From NCBI GenBank assembly GCA_963708625.1, contig CAVPSV010000002.1, forward strand, positions 62,001 to 126,000: 64,000 nt of DNA, in the 5' to 3' direction. Positions 1-10,533 of the stretch are shown here, in pieces. Both the position numbers and the translations under genes were made by a program. The stretch comes from DASXIF01 sp036498145. Lineage in GTDB: Bacteria; Actinomycetota; Actinomycetes; Mycobacteriales; Jatrophihabitantaceae. Positions within the stretch are counted from its first letter, which is position 1. Each line of letters starts with the position of its first letter. The notes beneath the pieces are model-generated. The model ran no database searches. It was not told where the DNA came from and was given only the letters and a program-made list of their open reading frames with translations.

Positions 1-240
1 GGCGTGCCGGAATACATCATGGCCTCCGAGGGCCCGGACCATGCCAAGACGTTCACCGCCCGGGCCTCGGTCGCCGGGCGAATCTTCACGGCCTCCACCG
101 GCCGCAGCAAGAAGGAGGCCGAGCAGGCTGCCGCCGAGGCGGCGTGGCGAGCCATCACCGACGATGATCCCGTCGGCGACGCAACCGGTGCGCCGACCAA
201 CACCGCGGGCGACCCGGTCGGCGATGACCAGCCATTGTGA
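1..240 (+). CDS. rnc: Ribonuclease III, C-terminal fragment (cut by window edge)
   Basis: The reading frame is open from base 1, so the gene begins upstream of the window. The visible part is the double-stranded RNA-binding domain of RNase III: the segment around AGRIFTASTGRSKKEAEQAA matches the last strand and the lysine-rich second helix (GRSKKEAEQ) of the fold. A short Asp/Gly/Thr-rich tail follows to the TGA at 238-240. RNase III cleaves structured rRNA precursors and mRNAs; the catalytic domain is not visible here. Placement directly before mutM and smc is the usual actinobacterial order and supports the assignment. Confidence 0.88.
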   Translation, partial: GVPEYIMASEGPDHAKTFTARASVAGRIFTASTGRSKKEAEQAAAEAAWRAITDDDPVGDATGAPTNTAGDPVGDDQPL

Positions 241-297
241 CCGCGGCGACGACCCGGCGTGGTGTTCGTGCGTCCGGCCGGTCCCGGTGCACGGCGC

Positions 298-1234
298 ATG
301 CCTGAACTTCCCGAGGTAGAGACCGTTCGTGCCGGGCTCGCGCAGCTCGCGCTGGGCCGGGAGATCCTCGATGTCGAAGTGAGCCATCCGCGCGCGATCC
401 GCCGTCATCCGGCCAGCGCCGACGACCTGCGCGCGCGGCTCGTGGGCTCGGTGTTCGACTCTGCGCAGCGCCGTGGCAAGTACCTCTGGCTGCCGCTGCG
501 TCCAGCTGGGCGTGACAGCGCTGCGGCACCCCCGGCCCGGGACGGGCTGCCCGCCGAGGCGCTGGTCGCCCACCTCGGCATGAGCGGGCAACTGCTGGTA
601 CGGCCGAGCGCTGCCACCGAGGACAAGCACGTGCACGTCCGGATGCGTTTCGCCGACGGGACCGAACTCCGTTTCGCCGATCAACGCACGTTCGGCGGCG
701 TCTTCGTCGACGATCTCGTGCCGACCGGTCAGGGCGATCTGGTTCCGGCTCGGGTGGCCCACATCGCACGGGACCCGCTCGATCCTGCGTTCGACGACGA
801 TGCGTTCCTGGCCCGGCTTCGGCATCGGTCCGCCGGGATCAAGCGGGCGTTGCTGGACCAGACCCTGGTCTCGGGTATCGGCAACATCTACGCGGACGAG
901 GCGCTGTGGCGTGCTCGTCTGCATGGGGATCGGCCGGGACGGTCGTTGACGCGTGCTCGTGCCGTCGAATTGCTGGCGCAGGTGCGGGCGGTGCTCGCGG
1001 ACGCGTTGCGGGCGGGCGGGACATCGTTCGACTCGCTTTATGTCAACGTCAACGGACAGAGCGGCTACTTCGACCGATCTCTGGCCGTCTACGGCCGGGA
1101 GGGTCAGGCGTGTCTGCGCTGCGGAGCCCGGATCAGGCGGGTGCAGTTCATGAATCGGTCCAGCTTACTACTGCCCGCGCTGCCAGCGATCCCCAGCGGG
1201 CGCAACGGCCGCGCCCAGCCGCCGTGCGTCGTAG
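298..1234 (+). CDS. mutM: Formamidopyrimidine-DNA glycosylase (Fpg), frame broken in the zinc finger
   Basis: This bifunctional glycosylase/AP-lyase excises 8-oxoguanine and formamidopyrimidines. The ATG at 298 gives MPELPEVETVRAG, with the catalytic Pro2 and Glu3 exposed after Met removal, so it is preferred over upstream starts. The conserved RGKYLW lysine region and the helix-two-turn-helix (GIGNIYADEALW) are present. The C-terminal zinc finger starts normally (CLRCG...FMNRSS), but an extra T at about 1165-1166 shifts the frame. Skipping it restores YYCPRCQR, the second Cys pair, and a stop at 1232-1234 (about 311 aa). Read literally, the frame runs to 1536 with an unrelated tail and no second Cys pair. 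A sequence error or a recent mutation are both possible. Confidence 0.9.
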
Positions 1235-1508
1235 CGCGTGCCTGGCACCGACGGCACCGGCAAACCCGCCAAAAAGGGATCTTTCACGCTCTGCTTGTTG
1301 ACCCGTCGTTACCGCGGTGCGACCATTGGGTGACCTGGCGGGGGTTTCGCTCCTGCGGCACACGACGTCAAACCAAAACGGTTGGATGGCCGTGGCCTGT
1401 GCAGAGCCCTCCTCGCCGCGTCAACAAGAGCCCACCTGGCGGATCGGCCGGAGCATCACCTGCCCCAGCCGGGCCGGCCAGGAGTCACAACAGTGAAGGG
1501 TCCCCCAC

Positions 1509-1697
1509 ATGGCGCGCGCTTTGCTCGGATACGTGAGCACCGGCACCGATCAGATTCTGGTAGCCGAGGTGGCCCGCTTGCGGCGCCGCATCACGGAGCT
1601 TGAGCGTGAGGTCGCCGAACTGCGCGACCACAAGCAGGTCGATCTCGACCTGGAGCTGCACGACATCGCCCAAGCCGCGGAACCGGTCCTCACCTAA
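1509..1697 (+). CDS. Small conserved-looking coiled-coil protein, function unknown
   Basis: A 62-residue acidic protein starting at ATG 1509 after AAGGG-type spacing. Its centre (LRRRITELEREVAELRDHK) is a heptad-patterned helix likely to form a coiled coil, preceded by a short MARALLGYV segment. I recall similar short proteins next to mutM/smc in actinobacteria, but I do not know a function. The flanks (1235-1508 and 1698-1887) show no convincing gene. Confidence 0.55.
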   Translation: MARALLGYVSTGTDQILVAEVARLRRRITELEREVAELRDHKQVDLDLELHDIAQAAEPVLT

Positions 1698-1887
1698 TCG
1701 GTTCACCAGGTCGTTCGCTCGCCCTTGCTCAAAGCTGGGCGGTGGCGGGCTGACGGCTACCCGATCGCCCAGCCACGCCGGGTCGCTGGCGCGTGCTGCA
1801 CGAGCGCCGCGATAGATTTACCAAGGTATTTCCGCGGCGTCGGCTGTCCCCGGCCGGACCGCACCGACCACGTGATCCGGGAGTTCC

Positions 1888-4800
1888 GTGCACCTCAAGT
1901 CGTTGACGCTGCGGGGCTTCAAGTCCTTCGCCTCGACCACGACGCTTCGCTTCGAACCGGGCATCACCGCGGTGGTCGGCCCGAACGGCTCGGGCAAGAG
2001 CAACGTCGTCGACGCGATCGCGTGGGTGCTCGGCGAGCAGGGGGCCAAGGCACTGCGCGGCGGCAAGATGGAAGACGTCATCTTCGCGGGCACGGCGGGA
2101 CGGCCGCCGCTCGGCCGGGCCGAGGTGACGCTCACCGTCGACAACAGCGACAACGCGTTGCCGATCGAATACACCGAGGTCTCCATCACCCGGCGGATGT
2201 TCCGCGAGGGCACCAGCGAGTACGAGATCAACGGCGAGGCTGCGCGTCTGCTGGACATTCAGGAGTTGCTGTCCGACTCGGGCATCGGCCGCGAGATGCA
2301 CGTCATCGTCGGCCAGGGGCAGCTCGATTCGGTGCTGCAGGCCAGGCCGGAGGATCGCCGGGGATTCATCGAGGAGGCGGCCGGCGTCCTCAAGCACCGC
2401 AAGCGCAAGGAAAAGGCGCTGCGCAAGCTCGAGTCGATGCATGCCAACCTCACCCGGCTTACCGACCTGACCACCGAGCTGCGCCGCCAACTCAAGCCGC
2501 TCGGCCGGCAGGCCGAGATCGCCCGCCGGGCCGCCGGCGTGCAGGCCGAACTGCGTGACTCGCGACTTCGCCTGTTGGCCGACGACCTGATCGCATTGCG
2601 CACCGAACTGGAGCGCGAGGTCGCCGACGAGGAACAGATCCGTGCCCGCCGGGCCGAGCGTCGAAGCAGCGGCTGGAGCACAGCGCGCGCCCGCGAGGCA
2701 GAGCTGGACGCGGCAGCGGCCGCGGACGCCCCGCTCGTGGCGCGGACCCAGGAGACGTGGTATCGGCTGTCTGCGCTCGAGGAGCGATTCCGCGGTACCG
2801 CATCGCTGGCTGCCGAACGCGCCCGGCACCTCGCCGAGGATGCGGAGCAACTGCAGCTCGGGCGCGACCCGGACGAGCTCGACGCCGAGGCGGCGCAGGC
2901 GCGGCGCGAGGAGGCACGGCTGCAGGACGAGCTGACCATCTCCCATGCCGCGCTGGCCGAGATCGTCGGGCAGCGGCAGGAACTCGAGCAGCGATTGGCC
3001 GAGGCAGAGCGGCGCGCTGGTGGCGGCGGTGCGTGCGGTGGCCGACCGGCGCGAGGGACTGGCCAAACTCGTCGGCCAGGTCAACGCCATGCGTACCCGG
3101 GCCACCGCCGGCAGCGAGGAGATCGCCCGGCTCGGCGCGGCCGGCGACGGGGCACGGGCCCGCGCGACCGGTGCTCAGGAGGCGCTGCATCAGCTGCATG
3201 CCGAGGTCGGTGCGCTGGACGAGGGGGAGTTCAGCCTCGACGAGCGGTACGAGGCCGCGGTCGCGGCGTACGAGGAGATCAGTGCCCGGGTCCGCGAGCT
3301 GACCCAGAGCGAGCGCGACGCCGAGCGCGAACGCTCGACCTGGACAGCGCGAGCCGACGCCCTGGCGCTCGGCCTGACCAGCAAGGACGGTGCGGGCGCG
3401 TTGCTCGCCGCGGGCTCCCGGCTGCCGGGCGTGCTCGGCTCTGTGGCAGCGCTGCTCACCGTGGACAGCGGGTACGAGGCGGCGCTGGCGGCGGCGCTGG
3501 GCGCGGTCGCCGATGCCGTCGCCGTCGCGTCGCACGCCGACGCGGTTCAGGCGTTGGAACTATTGAAGGAGGCCGACGCCGGGCGCGCGGGCTTGCTCAT
3601 CGGCGGCGCCGATCGAACCCATGGCCGATCGGTCGAGCTGGCCGGTGTTGCCGGCGGACGCGGTCTGGGCGGTCGACGTGGTGCGCGCGCCGTCCTCGGT
3701 GCGTACCGGCATCCTCGCCGCACTGGACCACGTGGCGGTGGTGCCGACGCTGGCAGCGGCCAGCAGCCTGGTGGCCGATCACCCGAGCGTCCGGGCGGTG
3801 ACCCGCGCGGGCGACCTGCTCGGGACGCGCTGGTCGGTCGGCGGGTCCTCCTCGTCGCCAAGCATGATCGAGATCCGGGCAGCGGTGGACGAGGCCCAGC
3901 AGAAGGCGGACGAGGCTGCGGCACGGCACGACCGGCTGCATGCGCAGCTCACCGAAGCGCGGGTCCAGGCGAGCGTGCGCGAGGCCGACGTGGACTCGGC
4001 GCTGGTCGCCCTGCACGAGTCGGACGCGAAGCTGTCCGCCGTGGCCGAGCAACTCGCCCAGCTCGGGCAGGAAGCGCGCTCCGCGAACGCCGAGGCCGAG
4101 CGCCTGGATGCCGCGCGCAGTGAAGCCGAACAGGCGCGCGACCGCGATCTCGCTGGCCTGACCGAGCTCGAGGAACGGCTGCACCTTGCGCAGCAGCAGG
4201 CCGATGAGCCAGCCGAGCCGGTCACCGAGGAGCGGGACTCCTTGCAGGCGCAGGTTGCCCAGGCCCGCCAAGGCGAGATGGAGGCACGGCTGACCGTGCG
4301 CACCGGTGAGGAGCGAGTGCGCGCAGTCGCCGGCCGGGCTGAGCAGATTGCCGCGGAGGCGCAGGCCGAGCGGGCCGCCCGGCGGCGGCAGCAGGAAGCT
4401 CGCGAGGCGCGTGCCCGTGGCGCCGTGATCGCGGCGGCCGTGCGTGACGTCGCCGAGCGCGCCCTGGGCTACATCGGCCGGTCGCTGGAGGCGGCCGCTG
4501 CCGCCCGGGACGCGGCCTCGCGCAATCGGGTGGCGCGGGAGGCGGAACTCGGGGGCCTGCGCTCGGATGCGCGGGAGCTGGCCGACGAGCTGACGCGGCT
4601 GACGGACGAGGTGCACCGCGACGAGGTGCTGCGCGCGGAGCAGCGATTGCGGATCGAACAGCTCGAATCGCGTGCGGCCGAGGAATACGGCGTGGCCGTC
4701 GAGGCCCTGATTGCCGAGTACGGTCCCGAGTTGCCGTGCCCGCCCAGCGCGGCCGAGGTGGCCGAGTACGAACAGGCCCGCGAGCGCGGCGAGCAGGTGG

Positions 4801-5504
4801 TGGCGCCGCAGCCGGGTCCGTATCACCGCCCGACCCAGGAGAAGCGCGCGGCACGGGCCGAACGCGACCTCGCGCTGCTGGGCAAGGTGAACCCCCTGGC
4901 GCTGGAGGAGTTCGCGGCGCTGGAGGAGCGCCACCAGTTCCTGTCCACGCAGCTGGAGGACCTCAAGGCCTCGCGCCGCGACCTGCTCACCGTGATCAGA
5001 GAGGTGGACGAGCGGATCCTGCAGGTCTTCACCAGCGCGTATGAGGACGTCGCCCGGGAATTCGAGATCGTCTTCGCGACGCTGTTCCCGGGTGGTGAGG
5101 GCAGGTTGGTGCTGACCGATCCGGACGACATGCTCGCCACCGGTATCGACGTCGAAGCACGTCCACCGGGCAAGAAGGTCAAGCGCCTGTCGCTGCTGTC
5201 CGGTGGCGAGCGTTCGCTCACCGCGGTCGCGCTGCTGGTGGCGATCTTTCGTGCGCGCCCCAGCCCCTTCTACGTGCTGGACGAGGTTGAGGCGGCGCTG
5301 GATGACGTCAATCTGGGTCGGTTGATCGCACTCATCGGGGAGCTGCGCACCAGCAGCCAGATCATCCTCATCACGCACCAGAAGCGGACGATGGAGATCG
5401 CCGATGCGCTCTACGGGGTGACCATGCGCGGCGACGGTGTGACCCAGGTCATCAGTCAGCGGCTCCGCGACGCCGGCGGCGAGGTGCTGGCAGCCTCCGG
5501 TTGA
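1888..5504 (+). CDS. smc: Chromosome partition protein SMC, two frame breaks
   Basis: SMC is the ATPase of the bacterial condensin complex, organising and segregating the chromosome with ScpA/ScpB. From GTG 1888 the N-terminal head has Walker A (GPNGSGKSN). Long Ala/Glu/Arg-rich coiled coils flank a hinge at roughly residues 500-610. The C-terminal head carries the signature LSGGERSL and Walker B (FYVLDEVEAALDD). The frame moves by +1 near 3013 and again between about 3600 and 3650 (in the hinge). Reading across both gives about 1204 aa, the normal family length. Because SMC is rarely dispensable and all functional motifs are intact, two sequence errors are likelier than decay. Confidence 0.93.
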
Positions 5505-5643
5505 GCCGACCCGCCGGTTATCCGGCTGGATGTGGTTTCGCGGCCATTCCAGATAAGTCGCCGTAGTGCCCCGCGGGGTTGCTCCGCTGTGAGTTATACC
5601 TGGTGTTTTTGGGCCGGGCGCCCCATTCGCCTACCGTGAGGGG

Positions 5644-6653
5644 GTGAAGAAGCCCGTACTGTCCCGGCTCCGCCAGCCCGGTCGCGGCCATTCGGCCCGT
5701 GCGACCGCCGGCGTGATACTCGACCGGCCTGGTCCTCGTGTTGGCCGCGTGCTCATCCGGCGGCAAGACCGTGACGAGCGGCGCCCCGGTCGCCGGCGGC
5801 ACCTCGTCGGGGGCGACGACCGCGGCGAGTTCTGCCTCGAGCAGCGCCAGCACGGCTCCCGCCAAGCCCGTGCACGTGTCGCTGAACCTCGGTGACGGCG
5901 GCCAGGTCGGCGTCGGCATGCCGATCATCGCCACGTTCAAGACGAAGATCACCAGCGGCGTCGCCTTCCAACAAGCGACCAAGGTGACGGTCAACGGCGC
6001 GGCGGTTCCAGCGGCCTGGTACTTCGAGTACTCCGACCCGGCCAGCGGGCATGTGATGGAGGCGCACCTTCGGACGCAGAACTACTGGCCCGGGCACGCG
6101 CACATTCACGTCGACCTACCGGTCAAGGGAGTCTCCGCCGGTAAGGGCCTCGCATTCGACGACAGCTTGACGCTGGACTTCAGCACCGGGTCGCAGAACA
6201 TCGCGACCGTCGATGACGTCGCGCACACGCTCACCCTGCGCGTCGACGGTGCCCTCGAGGGCACGTACCCGGTGTCCCTCGGCGCGTCCAACACGCCCAC
6301 GCTGTCCGGCACCAAGGTGATCATGGAGAAGGGCGTCAGCATCTGCATGAAGCGGCCCCGGCTACGACGAATGCGGGATCAAGTACACCCAGCGACTCAC
6401 CTACGGCGGTGAGTACCTGCATTCGGCGCCGTGGAACGTCTACAACATCACGCACGGCGTGGACTCCTCCAACGGCTGCACCAACCTGCTGCCCAACGAC
6501 GCGCAGAAGCTCTACGGCCTGCTCGAGATCGGCGACGTGGTGATCTACCCGAACGCCAACGGCGGCAAGATGCAGCTGGGACAGGGTTACGGCGACTGGA
6601 ACGTGCCGTGGTCGCAGTGGCAGACAGGCGGCGCAGTCAGCACCACCACCTGA
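5644..6653 (+). CDS. L,D-transpeptidase lipoprotein (Ldt, Ig-like plus YkuD), two frame breaks
   Basis: This is an envelope enzyme predicted to make 3-3 cross-links in peptidoglycan. A GTG start at 5644 begins a basic n-region. After a +1 shift at about 5716-5719 the frame reads STGLVLVLAACSSGG, a clear lipobox with the lipidated Cys. A Ser/Ala-rich linker is followed by Ig-like domains typical of actinobacterial Ldts (NYWPGHAHIHVDLPVKG), then the catalytic YkuD domain. A second +1 shift at about 6353 (after ICMK) restores GPGYDECGIKYTQ and the active-site motif HGVDSSNGCTNL, whose Cys is the nucleophile. The rebuilt protein is about 335 aa, as expected. Promoter elements in 5505-5643 are not obvious. 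Confidence 0.85.
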
Positions 6654-6692
6654 GCGATCCGAGAGTTTGTCATCGACTGACAAGATGGTTCG

Positions 6693-7829
6693 GTGATCGT
6701 GCTCTGGATCGTGCTGGCCGTTGTCGTCCTCGCGATCGCCGTTACCGCCGCCCTGGTCGTACCGCGACGCGCGCGGCTGCGGGCGACCCGCACCGAGACG
6801 CCGACGCCAGCACCGAGTCAGGCGTCCGCCCAGACGCCGGCCGAGGCAACCGGCCCGCCAGTGGCGGCACCCGCTGCCGCCGTCGAGATCGAACGCCCGG
6901 AGCCGGCCGCCGGCCGCCTGCTGCGGCTGCGTTCGCGGCTGGCCGCGACCCAGTCCGGCCTCGGTCGGGGCCTGCTGTCGGTGCTGTCCCGCGACCGACT
7001 CGACGACGAGACCTGGGACGAGGTGGAGGAGACGCTGCTCACCTCGGACGTGGGGGTCGCCGCCACCGCGGACATCGTCGAGCAGTTGCGGACCCGTACC
7101 AAGGTGCTCGGCACCCGTTCGGCCGGTGAGCTGCGCGCCCTGCTCGCCGACGAGCTCGTCGCGGCGCTGCAACCGGACATGGACCGCACGCTGCATACGA
7201 CGTCATCGGCCGGCCACCCCGCCGTCCTTCTGGTCGTGGGCGTGAACGGAACCGGCAAGACCACCACCTGCGGCAAGATCGCACGGCTGCTGGTGGCCGA
7301 CGGCCGCTCGGTCCTGCTCGCCGCGGCCGACACCTTCCGCGCCGCGGCCGCGGACCAGCTGCAGACCTGGGGTGCGCGGGTGGGTGCGCGGACGGTTCGC
7401 GGGCCCGAGGGCGGCGACCCGGCCAGCGTTGCCTTCGACGCGGTCAAGCGTGGCACCGAGGAAGGCGTCGACGTGGTACTGGTGGACACCGCCGGCAGAT
7501 TGCACACCAAGGTCGGGCTGATGGACGAACTCGGCAAGGTGAAGCGCGTCGTGGAACGGCAGGCGCCGGTCGACGAGACGCTGCTGGTCCTGGACGCGAC
7601 CACCGGGCAGAACGGGTTGGCGCAGGCCCGGGTCTTCACCGAGGTGGTGGATGTCACCGGCATCGTGCTGACGAAGTTGGACGGCACCGCGCGCGGCGGC
7701 ATCGTCATCAGCGTTCAGCGCGAGCTGGGCGTGCCGGTGAAACTGATCGGTCTGGGCGAAGGGGCCGACGATCTCGCTCCGTTCGACCCGGAGCAGTTCG
7801 TCGACGCGCTGCTCGGCGACGCGGCCTGA
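6693..7829 (+). CDS. ftsY: Signal recognition particle receptor FtsY
   Basis: This is the SRP-family GTPase that docks ribosome-SRP complexes at the membrane. The GTG start gives an N-terminal transmembrane helix (IVLWIVLAVVVLAIAV), then an Ala/Pro/Thr linker and the NG domain. G1 is GVNGTGKTTT (about residue 183), G2 DTFRAAA (about 213), G3 DTAGR (about 266) and G4 TKLDGTARGG (about 327). Length (378 aa) is typical. A CAAGAT hexamer lies six bases before the GTG with no ribosome binding site, so the mRNA may be leaderless. It follows smc as in many actinobacteria, with the L,D-transpeptidase inserted between them. Confidence 0.96.
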   Translation: MIVLWIVLAVVVLAIAVTAALVVPRRARLRATRTETPTPAPSQASAQTPAEATGPPVAAPAAAVEIERPEPAAGRLLRLRSRLAATQSGLGRGLLSVLSRDRLDDETWDEVEETLLTSDVGVAATADIVEQLRTRTKVLGTRSAGELRALLADELVAALQPDMDRTLHTTSSAGHPAVLLVVGVNGTGKTTTCGKIARLLVADGRSVLLAAADTFRAAAADQLQTWGARVGARTVRGPEGGDPASVAFDAVKRGTEEGVDVVLVDTAGRLHTKVGLMDELGKVKRVVERQAPVDETLLVLDATTGQNGLAQARVFTEVVDVTGIVLTKLDGTARGGIVISVQRELGVPVKLIGLGEGADDLAPFDPEQFVDALLGDAA

Positions 7830-7837
7830 GGCTTGCG

Positions 7838-8869
7838 GTGAAGGCGCTTTACAAGGCCGGCCCGCAACCGGGTTTCGACCTGGCCGAACGGCCGGAACCC
7901 GACGCCGGCAATGGCGAGGTGAAGATCCGCGTGCTGCGCACCGGAATCTGCGGTACCGATCTGCACATCGAGGCCTGGGACGCGTGGGCGAACGGTGCGG
8001 TGGACGCCCCGCTCATCGCCGGGCACGAGTTCTGCGGCGAGGTCGTCGCCGTCGGCGCGGGCGTGCGTGACGTGCACGTCGGCGACCTGGTCTCCGGCGA
8101 GGGGCACATCGTCTGCGGCACCTGCCGCAATTGCCGCGCTGGTCGGCGTCATCTGTGCATCCGCACCTCGAGCGTCGGGGTGAACCGCGACGGCGCGTTC
8201 GCGGAGTTCGTGGTCCTGCCCGAGTCGAACGTGTGGGTGCATCACGGCGCGGTCGACCCAGACCTCGGGGCGATCTTCGACCCGTTCGGCAACGCCGTGC
8301 ACACCGCGCTGTCATTCCCACTCGTCGGTGAGGACGTGCTGATCACTGGCGCCGGTCCGATCGGCCTGATCGCCGCGGCCGTGGCACGGCACGTCGGCGC
8401 ACGGTTCGTGGTCATCACCGACACGAGCGGGTACCGGCTCAACCTGGCCCGGGAGATGGGTGTCGATCTGGCGTTGGACGTTTCCCGCGAATCGATCGCC
8501 TCGGCCCAGCACCGGCTCGGCATGGTCGAGGGTTTCGACGTCGCGATGGAGATGAGCGGTCACCCGTCCGCGCTGCCCGACGTGATCGCCAACCTCAATC
8601 ACGGCGGGCGGATCGCCATGCTCGGCCTGCCCAGCACCGCGATCGACATCGACTGGGCGAAGGTGGTCACCCACATGATCACCATCAAGGGCATCTACGG
8701 CCGGGAGATGTATGAAACCTGGTACGCCATGAGCGCGATGCTGCGCTCCGGTCTGGACATCTCACCGGTCATCACGCACCGGTTCGCAGCGGCAGAGTGG
8801 GACAAGGCCTTCGCGACCGCACGCAGCGGTCTGTGCGGCAAGGTCGTGCTGGATTGGACGGCGATCTGA
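7838..8869 (+). CDS. tdh: L-threonine 3-dehydrogenase
   Basis: A zinc-dependent medium-chain dehydrogenase converting L-threonine and NAD+ to 2-amino-3-ketobutyrate. The GTG start yields 343 aa. The catalytic-zinc region ICGTDLHIEAWDAW and GHEFCGEV is present, the structural zinc cysteines are in CGTCRNCRAGRRHLC, and the Rossmann glycines are in ITGAGPIGLIAAA. Its TGA shares one base with the next gene's ATG (TGATG), and that gene makes the next enzyme of the pathway, so the substrate is well supported. The start lies nine bases after the ftsY stop, suggesting co-transcription. Confidence 0.94.
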   Translation: MKALYKAGPQPGFDLAERPEPDAGNGEVKIRVLRTGICGTDLHIEAWDAWANGAVDAPLIAGHEFCGEVVAVGAGVRDVHVGDLVSGEGHIVCGTCRNCRAGRRHLCIRTSSVGVNRDGAFAEFVVLPESNVWVHHGAVDPDLGAIFDPFGNAVHTALSFPLVGEDVLITGAGPIGLIAAAVARHVGARFVVITDTSGYRLNLAREMGVDLALDVSRESIASAQHRLGMVEGFDVAMEMSGHPSALPDVIANLNHGGRIAMLGLPSTAIDIDWAKVVTHMITIKGIYGREMYETWYAMSAMLRSGLDISPVITHRFAAAEWDKAFATARSGLCGKVVLDWTAI

Positions 8870-10062
8870 TGTACGGCGCGGTGGCAGAACAGTTGCGCGA
8901 GACCCTGAATCAGATCCGCGAGGCCGGTCTCTACAAACACGAACGTCGGCTCGCCTCGCCGCAGGCCGCGCACGTGCGTGCCAACGGCGCCGACGTGCTG
9001 AACTTCTGCGCGAACAACTACCTCGGTCTGGCCGACCATCCGGCCGTGGTCGCGGCCGCGAAGCAGGGGCTGCAGGACTGGGGCTTCGGCATGGCAAGCG
9101 TGCGGTTCATCTGCGGCACCCAGGAACAGCACACCGAACTCGAACGCCGGCTGGCGGGATTCCTCGGCACCGACGATGCGATCCTGTACTCGTCCTGCTT
9201 CGACGCGAACGGCGGGCTGTTCGAGGTCTTGCTGGACGAACGTGACGCGGTGATCTCCGACGAGCTCAACCATGCCTCGATCATCGACGGCATCCGGCTG
9301 TGCAAGGCCACCCGCTACCGCTATCGCAACCGCGACATGGACGATCTCGCGGTCCAGTTGGCATCGGCTGCCGGCGCGCGCCGCCGTTTGATCGTCACCG
9401 ACGGTGTGTTCTCGATGGACGGCTATCTCGCCCCGCTGGCCGACATCTGCGAGCTCGCCGATGCACACGAGGCGATGGTGATGGTGGACGATTCGCACGC
9501 GGTCGGCTTCGTCGGGCCTACCGGCGCCGGCACGCCGGAGGCAGCCGGGGTGGCTGATCGCATCGACGTCTTCTCCGGCACACTCGGCAAGGCGCTCGGC
9601 GGCGCCTCCGGCGGATACATCGCCGCGCGCGGCGAGATCGTGGAGCTGTTGCGGCAGCGGTCACGGCCGTACCTGTTCTCCAACGCGGTGGCGCCGTCAG
9701 TGGTGGCCGGCTCCCTGGCGGCGCTCGACCTGGTGGCCGGCTCGCAGGAGCAGCGGGCCGAGCTGCGCCGCAACACGGCGCTATTCCGATCCAGGATGGT
9801 CGAGGAGGGCTTCGACGTGCTGCCGGGGGAGCACCCGATCGCCCCGGTGATGTTCGGCGACGCGGTGCTGGCTACCCGGATCGCGGACGCGATGCTCGCG
9901 CACGGCGTGTACGTGATCGCGTTCTCCTACCCGGTGGTGCCACAGGGCAAAGCACGGATTCGCGTCCAGCTCTCCGCGGCGCACTCTCACGTCGACGTCG
10001 AGACGTGCGTGCGCGCGTTCGTCGCCGCGCGGGCCGAAGTCAGCGCTGCAGGCGCTTCATGA
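8869..10062 (+). CDS. kbl: Glycine C-acetyltransferase (2-amino-3-ketobutyrate CoA ligase)
   Basis: A PLP enzyme of the alpha-oxoamine synthase family; it cleaves 2-amino-3-ketobutyrate with CoA to glycine and acetyl-CoA. The ATG at 8869 (MYGAVAEQLRETLNQIREAG) matches the usual start and overlaps the tdh stop by one base. Hallmarks are NFCANNYLGLADHP, DDSHAVGFVGPTG and the Schiff-base lysine in GTLGKALGGASGGY (about K240). Length is 397 aa, standard for the family. With tdh it forms the threonine-to-glycine route. Its end overlaps the convergent small gene at 10040-10240 by 23 bases. Confidence 0.95.
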   Translation: MYGAVAEQLRETLNQIREAGLYKHERRLASPQAAHVRANGADVLNFCANNYLGLADHPAVVAAAKQGLQDWGFGMASVRFICGTQEQHTELERRLAGFLGTDDAILYSSCFDANGGLFEVLLDERDAVISDELNHASIIDGIRLCKATRYRYRNRDMDDLAVQLASAAGARRRLIVTDGVFSMDGYLAPLADICELADAHEAMVMVDDSHAVGFVGPTGAGTPEAAGVADRIDVFSGTLGKALGGASGGYIAARGEIVELLRQRSRPYLFSNAVAPSVVAGSLAALDLVAGSQEQRAELRRNTALFRSRMVEEGFDVLPGEHPIAPVMFGDAVLATRIADAMLAHGVYVIAFSYPVVPQGKARIRVQLSAAHSHVDVETCVRAFVAARAEVSAAGAS

Positions 10063-10240
10063 CCATGGTGTGGTGGACGTAGGCGCCGGCCAGCGAAGGA
10101 ACGAACAGGATCGCCAATGGGCCCGGCGCCACCACCGTGCCGATGATCGACAACACGAACACGGCGACGACCACCATCGCGTAGACGAACACCAACGGGT
10201 GCGCCGACCAGACGCTGCGGTAGTCGTACCAGGTGTTCAC
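10040..10240 (-). CDS. Small membrane protein, function unknown
   Basis: A 66-aa protein from a GTG at 10240 (MNTWYDYRSVWSAHPL), preceded by a GAGG-like site. It has two hydrophobic segments, FVYAMVVVAVFVLSIIGTVV and PLAILFVPSLAGAYVHHTMV, and a basic C-terminal end (KRLQR), so it is probably a two-helix inner-membrane protein. A longer frame extends to 10297, but its extra N-terminus (SSAEGRKPRTG) looks non-coding. It converges on kbl with a 23-base overlap. No function is recognised. Confidence 0.55.
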   Translation of the reverse strand: MNTWYDYRSVWSAHPLVFVYAMVVVAVFVLSIIGTVVAPGPLAILFVPSLAGAYVHHTMVMKRLQR

Positions 10241-10287
10241 CCTCGGCAGGCTACCTGTCCTCGGCTTGCGCCCCTCCGCCGAAGACC

Positions 10288-10512
10288 ATGGCAGCATTGC
10301 TCAGCGTGTGGTCCCTGTTCCGAGACCCGGTGGTGCTGACCTTCGTCGACGAGGACGACCGGCGAGTGGCCGAGATCACCAACCCGGCTGTGGTGCCCCG
10401 GGTGGGCGAGAACGTACGCCTCGCCAACAAGCCATACGTGGTGGTCCGGGTGGGATATGACGTTCCCGCGGAGGATGTTGCCGCGATCTGGATCGTCTGC
10501 CGGCCCGCCTGA
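10288..10512 (+). CDS. Small protein, function unknown
   Basis: A 74-aa frame from ATG 10288. It has the alternating hydrophobic/charged pattern of a small beta-rich domain (VLTFVDEDDRRVAEITNPAV, then PYVVVRVGYDV) and ends with AAIWIVCRPA. There are no membrane segments and no motif I recognise. It sits between the divergent 10040 gene and the amtB promoter. Real coding is plausible from amino-acid composition, but no strong ribosome binding site is visible. Confidence 0.45.
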   Translation: MAALLSVWSLFRDPVVLTFVDEDDRRVAEITNPAVVPRVGENVRLANKPYVVVRVGYDVPAEDVAAIWIVCRPA

Positions 10513-10533
10513 GGAACTCAACCGGCGGTGTGG

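Noticed and set aside
5505..5643. Riboswitch or attenuator before the L,D-transpeptidase
   Set aside because: Small stems (CCGGTTATCCGG, CCCCGCGGGG) are present but match no riboswitch class I know; nothing beyond ordinary GC-rich palindromes.
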